NCBI RefSeq assembly: GCF_024105655.1
Contig: NZ_JAAAMH010000012.1
Coordinates: 1 to 64,000, forward strand
Length of the DNA stretch: 64,000 nucleotides
Direction: 5' to 3'
Source of the DNA: Aliihoeflea sp. 40Bstr573
GTDB lineage: Bacteria > Pseudomonadota > Alphaproteobacteria > Rhizobiales > Rhizobiaceae
Positions 39,610 to 49,450 of this stretch are shown one piece after another; position 1 is the stretch's first letter, and every line of letters starts with the position of its first letter. The notes under the pieces are model-generated. The model searched no databases, was not told the origin of the DNA, and saw only the letters and a list, made by a program, of their open reading frames with translations. The position numbers and the translations under genes were made by a program.

Positions 39610-40161
39610 ATGAAGAAGCTTTCGATCACCACCCTTCTGGTATCCGTGGCGCTCGGACTGGCCGCGCCTGCGATGGCGCAGGAAAATCCGACCGTGGGCG
39701 GCGCGCCGATGCTCGTCGAGCGCAACATCGTGGAGAACGCGGTGAACTCACCTGTCCACACGACGCTTGTAGCGGCCGTGAAGGCTGCCGATCTGGCCGG
39801 CACCTTGTCTGGTCCCGGCCCGTTCACCGTCTTCGCGCCAGTGAATGACGCCTTCGCCATGCTGCCTGCAGGCACGGTCGAAACGCTGCTGATGTCTGAG
39901 AACAAGGATCAGCTCAGCGGCGTGCTGACCTATCATGTCGTGCCTGGCAAGCTGAGCGGCCCGGAGCTCCTGCGCCGCGCCAATGCTGGCGGTGGCGAAG
40001 CGCAGCTCACCACAGTCCAGGGCGGCACGCTGACCGTCGTTCCGTCCGGCCGCGGCGTCGCCGTCATGGACGGCAACGGCACGACGAGCGTGGTCACCAC
40101 GGCAGACGTCAACCAGTCGAATGGCGTCATCCATGTCGTCAACCGTGTGCTCCTGCCCTAA
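39610..40161 (+). CDS. Secreted fasciclin-domain protein
   Basis: The 183-residue protein has a Sec signal peptide (KLSITTLLVSVALGLAAPAM then AQ) and one fasciclin (FAS1) domain. H1 reads FTVFAPVNDAFAMLP, H2 is around V-L-T-Y-H-V-V-P-G-K-L, and a final strand ends NGVIHVVNRVLLP. FAS1 proteins are periplasmic or surface adhesion modules. The ATG at 39610 follows GGGAGAGG. It stands alone between two terminator-like hairpins. Confidence 0.92.
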   Translation: MKKLSITTLLVSVALGLAAPAMAQENPTVGGAPMLVERNIVENAVNSPVHTTLVAAVKAADLAGTLSGPGPFTVFAPVNDAFAMLPAGTVETLLMSENKDQLSGVLTYHVVPGKLSGPELLRRANAGGGEAQLTTVQGGTLTVVPSGRGVAVMDGNGTTSVVTTADVNQSNGVIHVVNRVLLP

Positions 40162-40172
40162 GGGTCTGTGAA

Positions 40173-40198
40173 CCCGGCCGCAAATTTGCGGTCGGGCT
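40173..40198 (+). terminator. Hairpin after the fasciclin gene
   Basis: CCCGGCCGCAAA pairs with TTTGCGGTCGGG with one G-T pair and no real loop beyond the centre. The T-run is weak (CTTCCCC), so termination may be partial. Confidence 0.5.
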
Positions 40199-40275
40199 TC
40201 CCCAGACTTCCGGTTGACAAGCCGGCTTGAAACCTCAATGCCATCCGTGATGATCATGGCCACGGAGACTCGACG

Positions 40276-40941
40276 TTGAGCGATATGGAAGAGCCGCGCC
40301 CGGCTCCGATCGAGGCCATCCAGTTTCCGAAGAACTGGATCTTCATCCGCGGCGTGCCGTCGATGAAATTCCTGCCTCCGGAAGGTCCGCCCGAGATCGC
40401 GTTCGCCGGCCGTTCGAATGTCGGCAAGTCGTCGCTGATCAACGCGCTTGTCGCGAAGAAGGGGCTGGCGCGTACGTCGAACACCCCCGGCCGTACCCAG
40501 GAACTCAACTATTTCGTGCCCGACGGTTATTCCGGCCAGCCCGGTGACCTGCCACCCATGGCGCTGGTCGACATGCCGGGCTACGGCTTTGCCAAGGCGC
40601 CGAAGGCGCAGGTCGACGCCTGGACCAAGCTCGTCTTCGACTATCTGAAGGGCCGTGTGACGCTGAAGCGCGTCTATCTTCTGATCGACGCCCGCCATGG
40701 CGTGAAGCAGATCGACTCCGATGTGATGGATCTCCTCGACAAGGCGGCCTGCTCCTATCAGGTGGTCCTGACCAAGACCGACAAGATCAAGACCGCGGCT
40801 GTCCAGCCGCTGATCGAGGAGACGACCCTCAAGATCAGGCGCCGCGCCGCCGCCTATCCGACGGTGCTTGCGACATCGTCGGAAAGGGGCGAGGGTATGG
40901 ATGAATTGCGCGAAGCGATCGTCGGGGCCTGCTTCTCGTGA
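40276..40941 (+). CDS. yihA: Ribosome biogenesis GTPase YihA/EngB
   Basis: The 221-residue GTPase carries G1 [10 protein letters not shown]2 region [10 protein letters not shown]3 DMPGYG, G4 TKTDK and G5 ATSSERG, the exact order of the EngB family. It assists assembly of the large ribosomal subunit. The frame starts at TTG 40276; an internal ATG at 40285 is possible. In most Hyphomicrobiales argB follows; here an O-antigen-ligase-like gene overlaps its stop by 4 bases. Confidence 0.96.
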   Translation: MSDMEEPRPAPIEAIQFPKNWIFIRGVPSMKFLPPEGPPEIAFAGRSNVGKSSLINALVAKKGLARTSNTPGRTQELNYFVPDGYSGQPGDLPPMALVDMPGYGFAKAPKAQVDAWTKLVFDYLKGRVTLKRVYLLIDARHGVKQIDSDVMDLLDKAACSYQVVLTKTDKIKTAAVQPLIEETTLKIRRRAAAYPTVLATSSERGEGMDELREAIVGACFS

Positions 40942-42260
40942 ACCACGACCTCGAATCTGCTCGGAATTCCGGTCGCGATCGGTCGAATCGTTGGTATACC
41001 GCGGCGGTGATTGGCGGCGGCGGAGCGATCGGCAGCGGTATCACCGTTCTGTTCATCTGCGGTATTGTCTGGGGACTGTTTCTTGCCGCCCGCCGCCAGT
41101 TTGAGGTCAGAGCGCCAAGTCCGGTCCTCTGGATCGCAGGTGCGTTCGCGCTTCATTTCCTCGCCGAATTCATCTCGATGGTTGTGAACGAGCCGACGCC
41201 GCGCGGCGTCATCGGATCGGTCGAGAACCTGCCTTTCCTTGCCGTGGTCCTGGTCTTCTCGCGGCTTGCCTTCTCTCCGCGCGAGGCGATCGAGGACTGG
41301 GTCGAGATCGGCGCGGTGGCTGGAGCCTTCGCGGCGGCGATCTTTGCCGTTTGCCAGGTCGTGTTCCTGGACGTCACTCGTGCAACCGGTCTGGCTGGCA
41401 ATCCCGGTCCATTCGCGGTCGTATGCGCCGTTCTTTACGGGCTTTGCATCATGTCGGCCGTTCGTCGCCGCGAACGTCGGCGCATTCTAGCGATCTTCGG
41501 CGCGCTCGCGGCCGCTGCGGCGCTGATGCTGTCAGGCATGCGCACTCTTTGGCCGGTGATCCTGTTGGCCCCCTTCATCCCGGTGGTAGCGATGGGCAGC
41601 CGATGGAGCACGCGGCGGCTCGCGAGCTATACGGCCGCCAGTCTGGCCCTTGTCGCGATCGTCGGCGCGTTGACATTCTCGGCGTTGGAAGACCGCGTCG
41701 GCGCGCTCGAATCGGACCTGGCGCTTCTTGAGCGCGGAGATCTCGACAGCTCGCTCGGCCAACGCCTGTTGATGTGGCAGATCGGCGTCGATCTCGTCCA
41801 GGAGCGGCCGATTTTCGGCTACGGACCGAAGAGCGTTTCAGCCACGCTTGCAGCCCATACGGCAAATTCCGATGTGACGATCCAGTATTCGCACATGCAC
41901 AATTTCCTTCTCAATGCTCAGGTTCGGTCCGGCATCCTCGGTCTGATCGCTGTTCTTGGACTTCTGCTCGTGCCAGCCGCCGTCGGCTGGCATGGCCGAA
42001 ACCGGGACGGGACGGCACAGTTCGGGTTCGGCATGATGCTCGTCCTGGCATTCGCTTATGTGTGCAGCGGCATGCTCAACGTGAATTTCGGGCACGACAT
42101 TCTCGACACGCTCTATATCTACGGAACGATCGTCGCGTCCTATCTGGTGTTTGGCGAGCCGATGGCCGCGGGTGAGGCTCGCGACGATGGCGCGCGGGAG
42201 GCGGCCATACTGGCCGGCATGACTGTTCAGGCTGGAGATGAAAGGCGGCATGGAATTTGA
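40938..42260 (+). CDS. O-antigen ligase/polymerase-like membrane protein (Wzy_C)
   Basis: The 440-residue protein has about ten hydrophobic segments and the Wzy_C pattern in its central loop: [20 protein letters not shown] followed by FGYGP and [18 protein letters not shown]. This is the R-x-x-x-W and H-N-x-x-L signature of O-antigen ligases/polymerases in the inner membrane. The start GTG overlaps the engB stop. Its substrate cannot be told; no other polysaccharide gene is nearby. Confidence 0.85.
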   Translation: MNHDLESARNSGRDRSNRWYTAAVIGGGGAIGSGITVLFICGIVWGLFLAARRQFEVRAPSPVLWIAGAFALHFLAEFISMVVNEPTPRGVIGSVENLPFLAVVLVFSRLAFSPREAIEDWVEIGAVAGAFAAAIFAVCQVVFLDVTRATGLAGNPGPFAVVCAVLYGLCIMSAVRRRERRRILAIFGALAAAAALMLSGMRTLWPVILLAPFIPVVAMGSRWSTRRLASYTAASLALVAIVGALTFSALEDRVGALESDLALLERGDLDSSLGQRLLMWQIGVDLVQERPIFGYGPKSVSATLAAHTANSDVTIQYSHMHNFLLNAQVRSGILGLIAVLGLLLVPAAVGWHGRNRDGTAQFGFGMMLVLAFAYVCSGMLNVNFGHDILDTLYIYGTIVASYLVFGEPMAAGEARDDGAREAAILAGMTVQAGDERRHGI

Positions 42261-43530
42261 TCTGATCGTCAAAGGCGGGACACTGGCAGACAGCCGCGTC
42301 GCCGATATTGGCATTCGCGGCGGCCGGATCGCAGCGATCGAGCCGAGGCTTGAGGCCGAGGCGGGCGAAGTGATCGATGCCGCTGGCGACCTCGTCGCAC
42401 CTCCTTTTGTCGACCCGCACTTCCACATGGACGCGACGCTGTCCTACGGCACGCCGCGCATCAACGCGTCGGGCACGCTTCTGGAGGGCATCGGCCTTTG
42501 GGGCGAGTTGAAGCCGCTCCTGACGCATGAGGCAGTGAAGGAGAGAGCGCTTGCCTATTGCGACTGGGCGGTCTCGATGGGGCTCCTCGCCATCCGCACC
42601 CACGTCGATACCTGCGACGACCGGCTGCTGGCCGTGGAGGCGCTGCTGGACGTCAAGAAGACCGTGGCGCCCTATCTCGACCTGCAACTCGTCGCCTTTC
42701 CGCAAGATGGCTTCTACCGCGACCCCACCGCGCGCGAAAATACCATCCGGGCGCTCGACATGGGCGTCGACGTTGTCGGCGGCATTCCGCATTTCGAGCG
42801 CACGATGGAAGATGGGCGCCGCTCGGTGACCGAGCTTTGCGAAATCGCGGCCGAGCGTGGACTGCGCGTCGACATGCACTGCGACGAGACCGACGACCCG
42901 CTGTCGCGTCACATCGAGCAGCTGGCCTACGAGACAAAGCGTCTCGGATTGAACGGCAAGGTCAACGGCTCGCATCTGACCTCGATGCACTCGATGGACA
43001 ATTACTACGTCTCCAAGCTTTTGCCGCTGATGGCGGAGGCGGAGGTGTCGGCGGTGCCGAATCCACTTATCAACATCGTCCTGCAGGGCCGTCACGATAC
43101 CTATCCCAAGCGCCGCGGCATGACCCGCGTGCCCGAGATGCTCAAGGCTGGCATCCGTGTCGGCTTCGGTCAGGATTGCGTCCTCGACCCCTGGTATTCG
43201 CTCGGCACGGCCGACATGCTCGACGTCGCCTTCATGGGCCTTCACGTGGCGCAGATGACGAGCCCGGCCGACATGCGCCGCTGTTTCGACATGGTGACAA
43301 CGGACAATGCTGCGATTATGGGGCTCGAGGGCTACGGGCTCGAGGTCGGGAATGTCGCAAGCCTCGTCATCCTCGACGCGGGCAATCCGATCGAGGCGCT
43401 GCGCCTGCGTCCCGATAGGCTGTGCGTGGTCTCGAAGGGCAAGGTCGTGTCCCGCAAGAAGCGCAACGATTCCCGCCTGTCGATCGATGGGCGGCCGCCA
43501 AGCGTCCGTCGGCGGCACGCAGCCCACTAG
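42250..43530 (+). CDS. Cytosine-deaminase-like amidohydrolase
   Basis: The 426-residue metal-dependent hydrolase has DPHFHMDATLS (first metal pair H-x-H), the second-shell HVDTCDDR, H-C-D-E-T-D-D (metal and proton shuttle), NGSHLTSMHS and GQDCVLDPWYS (the conserved Asp). The architecture is that of CodA-type cytosine/isoguanine deaminases and related N-acyl hydrolases. The first 55 and last 70 residues form the usual composite beta domain. ATG at 42250 has GAAAGGCGG upstream; 42238 is an alternative. Substrate not determined. Confidence 0.85.
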   Translation: MEFDLIVKGGTLADSRVADIGIRGGRIAAIEPRLEAEAGEVIDAAGDLVAPPFVDPHFHMDATLSYGTPRINASGTLLEGIGLWGELKPLLTHEAVKERALAYCDWAVSMGLLAIRTHVDTCDDRLLAVEALLDVKKTVAPYLDLQLVAFPQDGFYRDPTARENTIRALDMGVDVVGGIPHFERTMEDGRRSVTELCEIAAERGLRVDMHCDETDDPLSRHIEQLAYETKRLGLNGKVNGSHLTSMHSMDNYYVSKLLPLMAEAEVSAVPNPLINIVLQGRHDTYPKRRGMTRVPEMLKAGIRVGFGQDCVLDPWYSLGTADMLDVAFMGLHVAQMTSPADMRRCFDMVTTDNAAIMGLEGYGLEVGNVASLVILDAGNPIEALRLRPDRLCVVSKGKVVSRKKRNDSRLSIDGRPPSVRRRHAAH

Positions 43531-43545
43531 GCTGAGGAGATCCAG

Positions 43546-43812
43546 ATGCGATCTGCCGTTCTTGGTTTTCTCGCGATTGGTCTTGCGGCCTGCACGACCA
43601 TCACGCCGGAGGAGCGCCGGGCGCTAGACAACGAAGCCTGCCGCGCCTACGGCTTCCGAACCGGAACCGATGCGTTCGCGGCCTGCTTGCAACGCATCGA
43701 TCTCGACCGGCGCGCTGAGGCGCGCGCCAGCCGCGCCGAGTTCGACCGCTGGTCACGCACCCCTGCCGTCGTCTATCGTCCGGTATTCGTACCCGTCCAG
43801 CGAAACTACTGA
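43546..43812 (+). CDS. Small putative lipoprotein
   Basis: The 88-residue protein begins with a lipoprotein signal (MRSAVLGFLAIGLAAC; lipobox LAAC) and continues with a charged helical domain (LQRIDLDRRAEARASRAEFD). GAGGAG precedes the ATG. It should be anchored to the membrane by its N-terminal cysteine. Family not recognised; convergent with the AraC regulator 4 bases away. Confidence 0.8.
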   Translation: MRSAVLGFLAIGLAACTTITPEERRALDNEACRAYGFRTGTDAFAACLQRIDLDRRAEARASRAEFDRWSRTPAVVYRPVFVPVQRNY

Positions 43813-43816
43813 TTTC

Positions 43817-44683
43817 TTACGGCCATTCGGCGAAGCTCGGCGTATGCAGCGAAGGCCGATCAGCTTGGGCGTCGATGACGGCACGGCGATAACGGCCTGG
43901 CGGCGTTCCGGTCATCTTGCGGAAGAAGCTGGAAAAATGGGCCGGATCGGAAAACCCGAGGGAGTGGCCGAGCTGCTGGATCGTAAGCGATGAACGTTCC
44001 AGCCGCAGCATCGCCTCGCGCGCCAGCCGCTCGGAAACGAGTGCCTTCGGCGTCTTGCCGATACCGTCGGTGCAGATCGCGTGCAGCCGGTCTGGCGAAA
44101 CGCCGAGCGCGGCGGCATAGCGCGCGACCGGCCAGTGATTCCGGAAATTCATCTCCACCAGCTGGCGGAAGCGCTGCAGGAGGCTCATGCGCTCGCCGAT
44201 GCCTGGCAGCGATTCCCGGCCTCCCGACACCCGCAACATGGAAACAAGCACGATGCGCAGCAGTGCCGAAAGGAGCAGCGCCGAAGCCTCCTGCGGCTGG
44301 CGCCGCTCCGTGATGACCGCTGTCAGGCAGCGCTCGATGATGCCCGACGCTTCTGCATGGTCTTCAAGCGATAGCGTGAAGTCGCGGTCGACAAGATAGC
44401 GCAGGCCGACGGACTGAGCCTCGTCGCCGATCGCCTCGACCAGCGTGCCGTCGCCGATCCGCGCACGCAGGCCCGTCGTGCCGGCTTCGAGCCGTAGACG
44501 CCCGGGCTTGAGGTCGCCAAGCCAAAGGAGGGCCGGAGCGGAAATAGTGAGCCTCTGGCCGCCGGCCTCTGCCTCGCCGCTTCCATCGGTCAAGAGCACG
44601 AGTTGGCGCGCAACCTCGCTGGCCGGCCCGTTGAAGGACCAGAAGCGCGCATGCAGCCCGCAATCGATAGTGTAGACGTCCAT
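43817..44683 (-). CDS. AraC-family transcriptional regulator
   Basis: The 288-residue regulator has an N-terminal cupin-like sensing domain (residues about 15-120) and a C-terminal AraC HTH pair: WPVARYAAALGVSPDRLHAI, then SSLTIQQLGHSLGFSDPAHF and FFRKMTGTPPGRYR. It is divergent from the aldehyde dehydrogenase/ABC operon with 158 bases between, so it most likely controls that operon in response to the transported compound. Confidence 0.9.
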   Translation of the reverse strand: MDVYTIDCGLHARFWSFNGPASEVARQLVLLTDGSGEAEAGGQRLTISAPALLWLGDLKPGRLRLEAGTTGLRARIGDGTLVEAIGDEAQSVGLRYLVDRDFTLSLEDHAEASGIIERCLTAVITERRQPQEASALLLSALLRIVLVSMLRVSGGRESLPGIGERMSLLQRFRQLVEMNFRNHWPVARYAAALGVSPDRLHAICTDGIGKTPKALVSERLAREAMLRLERSSLTIQQLGHSLGFSDPAHFSSFFRKMTGTPPGRYRRAVIDAQADRPSLHTPSFAEWP

Positions 44684-44841
44684 CCGATCGTCCTTCTCTG
44701 CCGGATTTATACAATAGATCGCCAGTTTTTCTCATATCAAGTGCCATCGGCTTGCGCTTCAATCGCATCGTCGCCGGGAGAACGGAGCTCCGAAGGAGCC
44801 GTGGCGGCTGAAGCGGGAATTCCGCTTCGCGGGAGGATGAA

Positions 44842-46290
44842 TTGGCAAAGGCAGCGCGGATCGCGGCGCCCGTAGGGGAGGCCGCCGAGGCACCCTATCT
44901 GGAGCGGATCGGCCCGCTGACGGGGACGGTCGTCACGCGGGTTCACGCATCGACGATCACCGAGGCCCGCCACGCGGCCAACCGCGCCGCCGCCGCCTTT
45001 CCCAAATGGTCGCAAACTCCACCATCGGAGCGCCGCGCGATCCTCAACCGGGCCGCCGAAATTCTCCTTGAACGCAGCGACGAGCTGATTTCGAGAATCT
45101 GCGCCGAGACCGGCGGTACACGCGCCTGGGGTGAGTTGAACTGCCGGCTGGGTGCGGCCATCCTGCGCGAGGCGGCGGCGCTGACCACGCAGATGGCCGG
45201 CGAGGTCATTCCCGCCGACCGCGCGGGCTCCTTTGCCATGGCGATCCGCCAGCCCTGCGGTGTCGTTCTGTCAATGGCGCCGTGGAATGCGCCGATCGTC
45301 CTTTCCGTGCGTTCCATCGCGACGCCGCTCGCCTGCGGCAACACGGTCGTCTTCAAGGCATCGGAGCTGTGTCCAGGCACGCACGCGCTGGTCTGCGAGA
45401 TCTTCGCCGATGCCGGCCTGCCGGAGGGCGCCATCGCCGTCGTTCACAACCAGGAGGATCACGCGGCCGAGATCGTCGAGGCGCTGATCGCCCATTCCGC
45501 CGTGCGCCGCGTCAACTTCACCGGCTCGACCCGCTCGGGCCGGATCATCGCGGAAATGGCCGCGCGGCACCTGAAGCGGGTACTGCTCGAACTTGGCGGC
45601 AAGGCCCCGCTGATCGTCCTCGAAGATGCCGATCTCGACGAGGCCGCGCGCGCCGCAGCCTTCGGCTCTTTTTTCAACCAGGGCCAGATCTGCATGTCGA
45701 CCGAAAGGCTGGTCGTGCAGGAGAGGGTGGCGGACGCGTTCCTCGAAAAGCTTGCGGCCGTCGTTTCGGGCATGAACCTCGGTGACCCCCGCGACGGCGC
45801 GAGCGCGATCGGCCCGATGATCAGCGAGCAGGCCGCCGAACGGGTCAAGGCGCTGATCGACGATGCCGTGCAAAAGGGCGCGCGCCTTGTCATCGGCGGC
45901 GAGCAGCGCTCTGTCTGGCTGGACGCCACGATCCTCGATGGCGTGACGCCCAACATGCGCATCTACTACGAGGAAAGCTTCGGCCCGGTGGCCGCGCTCG
46001 TTCGCTTCTCCGAGGTCGACGAAGCGATCTCGATCGCCAACGATACCGAATACGGGCTGTCGGCGGCGGTCTTCAGTCGCGACGTCACGGGCGCGCTCGC
46101 TCTCGCCCATCGGCTCGAAACCGGCATCTGCCACATCAATGCGGCCACAATTCACGACGAGCCGCAAATGCCGTTCGGCGGTGTCAAATCGTCCGGACAT
46201 GGGCGGTTCGGCGGCCGGGCGGGTATCGAGGAATTCACCGAACTGCGGTGGATCACCATACAGAACGGAAAGCTCGACTATCCGATCTGA
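44842..46290 (+). CDS. Aldehyde dehydrogenase (aromatic/semialdehyde type)
   Basis: The 482-residue enzyme has the ALDH motifs: WNAPIVLSVRSIATPLACGN (NAD site), FTGSTRSGR, catalytic-base region LELGGKAP with Glu, and catalytic Cys in FNQGQICMST. Its closest-looking relatives are vanillin/salicylaldehyde-type dehydrogenases, but specificity is not certain. GGGAGGA before TTG at 44842 decides the start; an ATG at 44836 is in another frame. First gene of the ABC operon. Confidence 0.9.
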   Translation: MAKAARIAAPVGEAAEAPYLERIGPLTGTVVTRVHASTITEARHAANRAAAAFPKWSQTPPSERRAILNRAAEILLERSDELISRICAETGGTRAWGELNCRLGAAILREAAALTTQMAGEVIPADRAGSFAMAIRQPCGVVLSMAPWNAPIVLSVRSIATPLACGNTVVFKASELCPGTHALVCEIFADAGLPEGAIAVVHNQEDHAAEIVEALIAHSAVRRVNFTGSTRSGRIIAEMAARHLKRVLLELGGKAPLIVLEDADLDEAARAAAFGSFFNQGQICMSTERLVVQERVADAFLEKLAAVVSGMNLGDPRDGASAIGPMISEQAAERVKALIDDAVQKGARLVIGGEQRSVWLDATILDGVTPNMRIYYEESFGPVAALVRFSEVDEAISIANDTEYGLSAAVFSRDVTGALALAHRLETGICHINAATIHDEPQMPFGGVKSSGHGRFGGRAGIEEFTELRWITIQNGKLDYPI

Positions 46291-46299
46291 GAAGGACTG

Positions 46300-46317
46300 C
46301 CGGCAGGAAGCTGCCGG
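46300..46317 (+). promoter_or_regulatory. Short intergenic hairpin before the binding-protein gene
   Basis: CCGGCAG-GAAG-CTGCCGG forms a 7-bp stem between the aldehyde dehydrogenase and the solute-binding protein. It may be an mRNA processing or stabilising structure. No T-run follows. Confidence 0.45.
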
Positions 46318-46347
46318 AAATTGGCAACAAACGGGAGGAGACAGAAA

Positions 46348-47544
46348 ATGATCAGACGTACGTTCATCGCACTTGCAGCCGGCGCCGCGACGCTGGCATT
46401 CGTCGGCCACGCGGCCGCACAGGAAACCATCAAGATCGGCGCGAGCGCGCCCAAGACTGGTCCGCTTGCCGCCGGCGCGACCGTCAGCCACTGGCCCAAC
46501 ATCCAGCTTTGGGTTCATGACGTGAACGAGCGCGGCGGCCTTCAGGTCGGCGACCAGCAGATGAAGATCGAGCTGGTCGAATATGATGACCGCACCTCGG
46601 CCGAGACTGCCGTCCAGAACATCCAGCGCCTGGCAACGGTCGACAAGGTCGACTTCATCGTCACGCCGTATTCCACCGGTCTCAACGTTGCGACCGCGCC
46701 GATCATCGCACGCTATGGCTATCCGCACATCACGACGAGCGCGATCACCGATGGCGTCGAGGAATTCGCCGGCCGCTGGCCGAACTCTTTCTGGATGCTG
46801 GGTACCTCGAAGGAACTGGCGGAAGGCACCGCTGCGGCCCTGAAGAAACTGCATGATGCCGGCGAGATCGGCAACAAGGTCGCGCTTGTCCATGTCGCCG
46901 ACGCGTTCGGCCTGGAACTTGCGGGCGCCGGCAAGCCGGCACTCGAAGCGGCCGGCTTCGAGATCGTCTACGAGGCGTCCTATCCGCTCGGCACGCAGGA
47001 CGTCGCTCCGATCATCAGCCAGGCCAAGGCTGCGACGCCTGATGCCTTCGTCGGCTTCTCCTATCCGGGCGACACCTTCGCCCTCACCGAGCAGGCGCAG
47101 ATCCAAGGTCTTGACGTCGGGGCCTTCTACGTCGGCGTCGGCACGTCCTTCCCCGCCTTCGCCGGCCGCTTCGGCGCGGTCGCCAACGGCATCATGGGCG
47201 CTGGCGGCACCAATCCCGATGACGAGAAGATCAAGGAATACCGCGCCAGGCACAAGGAAGTGACGGGCGCGGACGCCGATTACTGGGCGAGTGCGGTGAC
47301 CTATTCGGGGCTCCAGGTTCTCGAGCAGGCGATCGAGGCAGCCGGCACGAAAGACCGCGAAGCGGTCGTCGAGGCCATCAAGACCGGCACCTTCGATACG
47401 GTGATGGGCGAGGTGAAGTTCGAGAACAACGTCAACCGCAATCTGTGGACCGTCGGCCAGTGGAAGGACGGCGTCTTCTACGGCGTCGCTGCCAACGGCA
47501 TCGATGGGGCGGTCGAGCCGGTCAAGAAGGACGGCTGGGAATAA
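46348..47544 (+). CDS. Branched-chain-amino-acid-type ABC solute-binding protein
   Basis: The 398-residue periplasmic protein has a signal peptide (RRTFIALAAGAATLAFVGHA) and a Peripla_BP_6 fold: IKIGASAPKTGPLAAGA, then VEYDDRTSAETAVQNIQRL and DFIVTPYSTG. GGGAGGAGA precedes the ATG. Relatives bind amino acids, urea, amides or aromatic acids. The two aldehyde dehydrogenases of the operon argue for a non-amino-acid ligand, possibly an aromatic compound; this is inference. Confidence 0.92.
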   Translation: MIRRTFIALAAGAATLAFVGHAAAQETIKIGASAPKTGPLAAGATVSHWPNIQLWVHDVNERGGLQVGDQQMKIELVEYDDRTSAETAVQNIQRLATVDKVDFIVTPYSTGLNVATAPIIARYGYPHITTSAITDGVEEFAGRWPNSFWMLGTSKELAEGTAAALKKLHDAGEIGNKVALVHVADAFGLELAGAGKPALEAAGFEIVYEASYPLGTQDVAPIISQAKAATPDAFVGFSYPGDTFALTEQAQIQGLDVGAFYVGVGTSFPAFAGRFGAVANGIMGAGGTNPDDEKIKEYRARHKEVTGADADYWASAVTYSGLQVLEQAIEAAGTKDREAVVEAIKTGTFDTVMGEVKFENNVNRNLWTVGQWKDGVFYGVAANGIDGAVEPVKKDGWE

Positions 47545-47556
47545 GCCTTCAGCAAG

Positions 47557-47583
47557 CGCCATCCCGGCGGTTCCGGGATGGCG
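47557..47583 (+). promoter_or_regulatory. Strong hairpin between binding protein and permease genes
   Basis: CGCCATCCCGG and CCGGGATGGCG form a perfect 11-bp stem with a 5-base loop and no T-run. Such structures protect the binding-protein mRNA and lower expression of the permeases downstream. Confidence 0.75.
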
Positions 47584-47624
47584 CTCCCCGCCTTCGAGGC
47601 GAAGCGAGTATGGTAGCTTAGAGA

Positions 47625-48491
47625 ATGCAGATCATCGTCACAGGCATATTGCTGGGCGGCACCTATGCGCTGATCGCGCTGGGGCTGACGCTGCAATATG
47701 GCGTCGCACGCATCATGAACCTTGCCAATGGAGAGACCTTCGTCGCGGCCTGCTTCATCGCCTTCTGGCTGTTCACCGCCATGCAGATCAACCCGCTCGT
47801 CGGGCTGCTCGTCATCGCGCCGGCGGCCTTCGCAATCAACTGGGCGATCTATTCGATCCTTCTGAAGCCGCTGGTCGATCGGGCGAAGAACCGCGGCATG
47901 CTGGAGGTGGACTCGATCTTGGCGACCTTCGGCCTGCTCTTTCTTTTGCAAGGCCTGATGCTGCTCGCCTTCGGCGGCTCCTACTTCTCCTACACTTTTC
48001 TCGCCGAGCGCTTCATGATCCTCGGCAATCCGTTCGGCCTCAACCGCGTGGTCGCCTTTGGCGCGGCGGTGGTCATCGCCGTCGGGCTCTATCTTTTCCT
48101 CTACCGGACGCGGCACGGAACGGCCGTGCGCGCCGTCGCCGTCGATCCGAATTCGGCCAGGCTCGTCGCGATCGACGTGGCGAAGACGGCGGCCTTCGCC
48201 TTCGCGCTCGGCGGCGCGCTGACGGCCTGCGGCGGCGCATTGCTGTCCACCTTCTACACCTTTAACGCCTCGATGGGCGTGGTCTTCACCATGAAGGCGC
48301 TGATCATCGTCATCATGGGCGGCGTGGGCGACATTCGCGGCGCGGTGCTCGCCGCGCTCATTCTCGGCGTCACCGAAACGGCCGTCGCCAGCCTCATCGA
48401 CCCGGGTCTGACCATCGCCGCGACCTACGCGCTCTTCATCATCGTCCTCCTCTTCCGCCCGCAGGGCATGTTCGGGAGGCAGACGTCATGA
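47625..48491 (+). CDS. LivH-type ABC transporter permease
   Basis: The 288-residue integral membrane protein has about eight hydrophobic segments and the LivH features: GGTYALIALGLTLQYGVARI, MNLANGE (loop), and VIIVIMGGVGDIRGAVLAAL followed by ILGVTE near the end. It forms the channel with the LivM-type subunit. Its last 4 bases overlap the next start. Confidence 0.93.
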   Translation: MQIIVTGILLGGTYALIALGLTLQYGVARIMNLANGETFVAACFIAFWLFTAMQINPLVGLLVIAPAAFAINWAIYSILLKPLVDRAKNRGMLEVDSILATFGLLFLLQGLMLLAFGGSYFSYTFLAERFMILGNPFGLNRVVAFGAAVVIAVGLYLFLYRTRHGTAVRAVAVDPNSARLVAIDVAKTAAFAFALGGALTACGGALLSTFYTFNASMGVVFTMKALIIVIMGGVGDIRGAVLAALILGVTETAVASLIDPGLTIAATYALFIIVLLFRPQGMFGRQTS

Positions 48492-49450
48492 TGACGCTCG
48501 ACCAATCGGAAATTCGCATCGGACTTTTGGGCGCGATTGCCGTCGCTGCACTCGCGACGCTGCCCCTCTTCAGCCAGGGCTACTATCTCTCGCTCGGCGT
48601 CAATTTGATGCTCTATGCGGCGCTTTGCACGGCGTGGACGCTCTTTTCCGGCCCGACGCACTACATCTCGCTCGCGACAGCCGCCTTTTTCGGCCTCGGC
48701 ACCTATACTGTCGGGCTGTGGGTCGATCACGTGCCGTTCTTCGCCCTCGTTCTTGGCGGCGGCGTGGTTGCGGCCGTTCTGGCCGGGCTGGTCGGCCTTG
48801 CGACGCTGCGGCTTTCGGGCGTCTATTTCGTCATCTTCACGCTCGGTCTCGCCGAACTCGTCCGCCAGTTGGTGTCATGGACGCAGACCAAGGTCTCGAC
48901 CCGCATGGGTCTCTACGTCTTCACCGATTTCACCGAGGTGCACATCTACTGGATGCTGCTCGCGCTGACGGTTGCCGTCTTCGTCACCGGCTGGCTGATC
49001 GGACGCTCGCGTCTCGGCTTCGCCATGAAGATCATCGGCAATGACGAGACGGTGGCGCGCCATGTCGGCATCGACACTGCCCGAGCCAAGATCATCCTCT
49101 TCATGATTTCCGGCGCCTTCATCGGCATCGCCGGCGCGATCTCCGCGCCCCGCTACGCCTATATCGAGCCGCCATCGGCGTTCAATCCGATGATCTCATT
49201 CCTCGTCGTCATCATGGCGCTGCTCGGTGGCACCAAGCGTCTGTGGGGTCCGCTGGTCGGTGTCATCCCCTTCACCATCCTGTTCGATCAGGTCTCGGCC
49301 CAGTTCCCGAACCACACGCCGATCGTCATGGGTCTCGCCTTCCTCGCAATCGTTTATCTCCTTCCGGACGGCGTGACGGGACGGCTGGAGCAGTTGCGCG
49401 CACGGACGAAGTCGTCTGAAAAGAAAGTCCTCGAGGAGAAGGTCGCATGA
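48488..49450 (+). CDS. LivM-type ABC transporter permease
   Basis: The 320-residue membrane protein matches LivM: LMLYAALCTAWTLFSGPTHY, SLATAAFFGLGTYTVGL, then the conserved GNDETVARHVGIDTARAKI loop and FLVVIMALLGGTKRLWGPLVG. It pairs with the LivH-type subunit. Start ATG overlaps the previous stop (ATGA), and its stop overlaps the next gene in the same way. Confidence 0.93.
   Translation: MMTLDQSEIRIGLLGAIAVAALATLPLFSQGYYLSLGVNLMLYAALCTAWTLFSGPTHYISLATAAFFGLGTYTVGLWVDHVPFFALVLGGGVVAAVLAGLVGLATLRLSGVYFVIFTLGLAELVRQLVSWTQTKVSTRMGLYVFTDFTEVHIYWMLLALTVAVFVTGWLIGRSRLGFAMKIIGNDETVARHVGIDTARAKIILFMISGAFIGIAGAISAPRYAYIEPPSAFNPMISFLVVIMALLGGTKRLWGPLVGVIPFTILFDQVSAQFPNHTPIVMGLAFLAIVYLLPDGVTGRLEQLRARTKSSEKKVLEEKVA

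Noticed and set aside
45271-47562. 763-codon open frame on the minus strand
   Set aside because: It is antisense to the aldehyde dehydrogenase and binding-protein genes and has no recognisable domain.
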